This document shows positions 53,780 to 53,918 of a DNA stretch of 53,918 bases, piece by piece. A program made the translations under genes and the position numbers. Source of the DNA: Nitrosomonadales bacterium. Lineage in GTDB: Bacteria; Pseudomonadota; Gammaproteobacteria; Burkholderiales; Gallionellaceae. The DNA is taken from NCBI GenBank assembly GCA_016223025.1, contig JACRPU010000052.1, positions 1-53,918 of the forward strand, in the 5' to 3' direction. Positions within the stretch are counted from its first letter, which is position 1, and the number at the start of each line of letters is the position of its first letter. The notes under the pieces are model-generated. The model worked only from the letters and a program-made list of their open reading frames with translations. It did not search any database and was not told where the DNA came from.

Positions 53780-53918
53780 TGTTGGTACGCACTGAAAATT
53801 ACCCAGAAAACATAGCCTCTGCGCGCTGAAAATTACCCAGGTGATTAACCTCCTCCGTTCCAATTTTGGAATGGAGAAAATAAGGAGATGATCACCATGA
53901 ATTTACTGGGTAAAGTAA
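53780..53918 (+). mobile_element. Left end of an IS21-like insertion sequence
   Basis: It begins TGTTGGTACGC. Motif copies GCACTGAAAATTACCCAG (53789-53806) and GCGCTGAAAATTACCCAG (53823-53840) are in the same relative order as the inverse copies at 133-90. A leader with AAGGAG and an ATG follows. The insertion truncates the hicA cassette. Confidence 0.65.
53897..53918 (+). CDS. Start of an IstA-like transposase gene (cut by window end)
   Basis: The ATG at 53897 lies 9 nt after AAGGAG (53882-53887) and opens MNLLGKV before the window ends. Another ATG at 53888 is too close to the ribosome site. Position just inside an IS21-type left end suggests istA; the few residues cannot confirm it. Confidence 0.35.

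Overview
The window looks like a piece of a betaproteobacterial chromosome, probably from the Nitrosomonadales/Gallionellaceae neighbourhood. This is inferred from gene content only: the macromolecular-synthesis block rpsU-yqeY-dnaG-rpoD, an iscRSUA-hscBA-fdx-iscX cluster, a TPR lipoprotein followed by lolB, a SAP-domain/Hsp20 pair, and an Azoarcus-type group I intron in tRNA-Ile(CAU). No marker here fixes the genus. Both window ends carry IS21-like terminal repeats, so the segment was probably cut off by a repeated insertion sequence.

Layout. 1-140: right end of an IS21-like element. 278-559: tRNA-Ile(CAU) split by a 205-nt group I intron. 1263-5854: rpoD, dnaG, yqeY and rpsU on the minus strand. 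6.4-21.4 kb: a nine-gene minus-strand defence operon of RHH protein, hsdM, DUF1016 nuclease, hsdS, HamA-like nuclease, HamB-like helicase, an unknown membrane/SH3 protein, an AlbA_2 ATPase-like protein and hsdR. An exact 18-bp direct repeat flanks it. 21.7-24.7 kb: a GldG/ABC-2 exporter set. 24.8-29.3 kb: type III restriction-modification (res, mod) with a palindromic repeat between the genes. 29.4-33.1 kb: a SPARTA pair (short Argonaute plus TIR-APAZ) preceded by an ORF6N gene and an unlisted 57-aa ORF. 33.4-39.9 kb (plus strand): TPR lipoprotein, lolB and type II secretion gspC-gspD-gspE. 39.9-42.8 kb: amrS, hsp20, a SAP-domain protein and dsbB. 42.8-48.4 kb: the iron-sulfur cluster operon, with a close match to an IscR type 1 operator over its promoter. 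48.5-52.6 kb: cysE, trmJ, suhB, glucokinase and a PduO-type adenosyltransferase. 52.8-53.8 kb: an integrase-less cluster of integron attC sites carrying BrnT/BrnA-like and broken hicA cassettes. 53780-end: left end of an IS21-like element.

How the parts work together. Housekeeping genes frame a defence-rich centre. The type I operon chains its genes by ATGA overlaps and embeds a Hachiman/AbpAB-like nuclease-helicase pair plus two less characterised proteins between the specificity and restriction subunits. Palindromic dispersed repeats have entered hsdR and hsdM without breaking the frame, and another sits between mod and res. SPARTA and the type III system lie next to each other in the same orientation. 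The best candidates for something undescribed are the composite type I/Hachiman/SH3/AlbA_2 operon and the ORF6N plus small-ORF lead-in to SPARTA.
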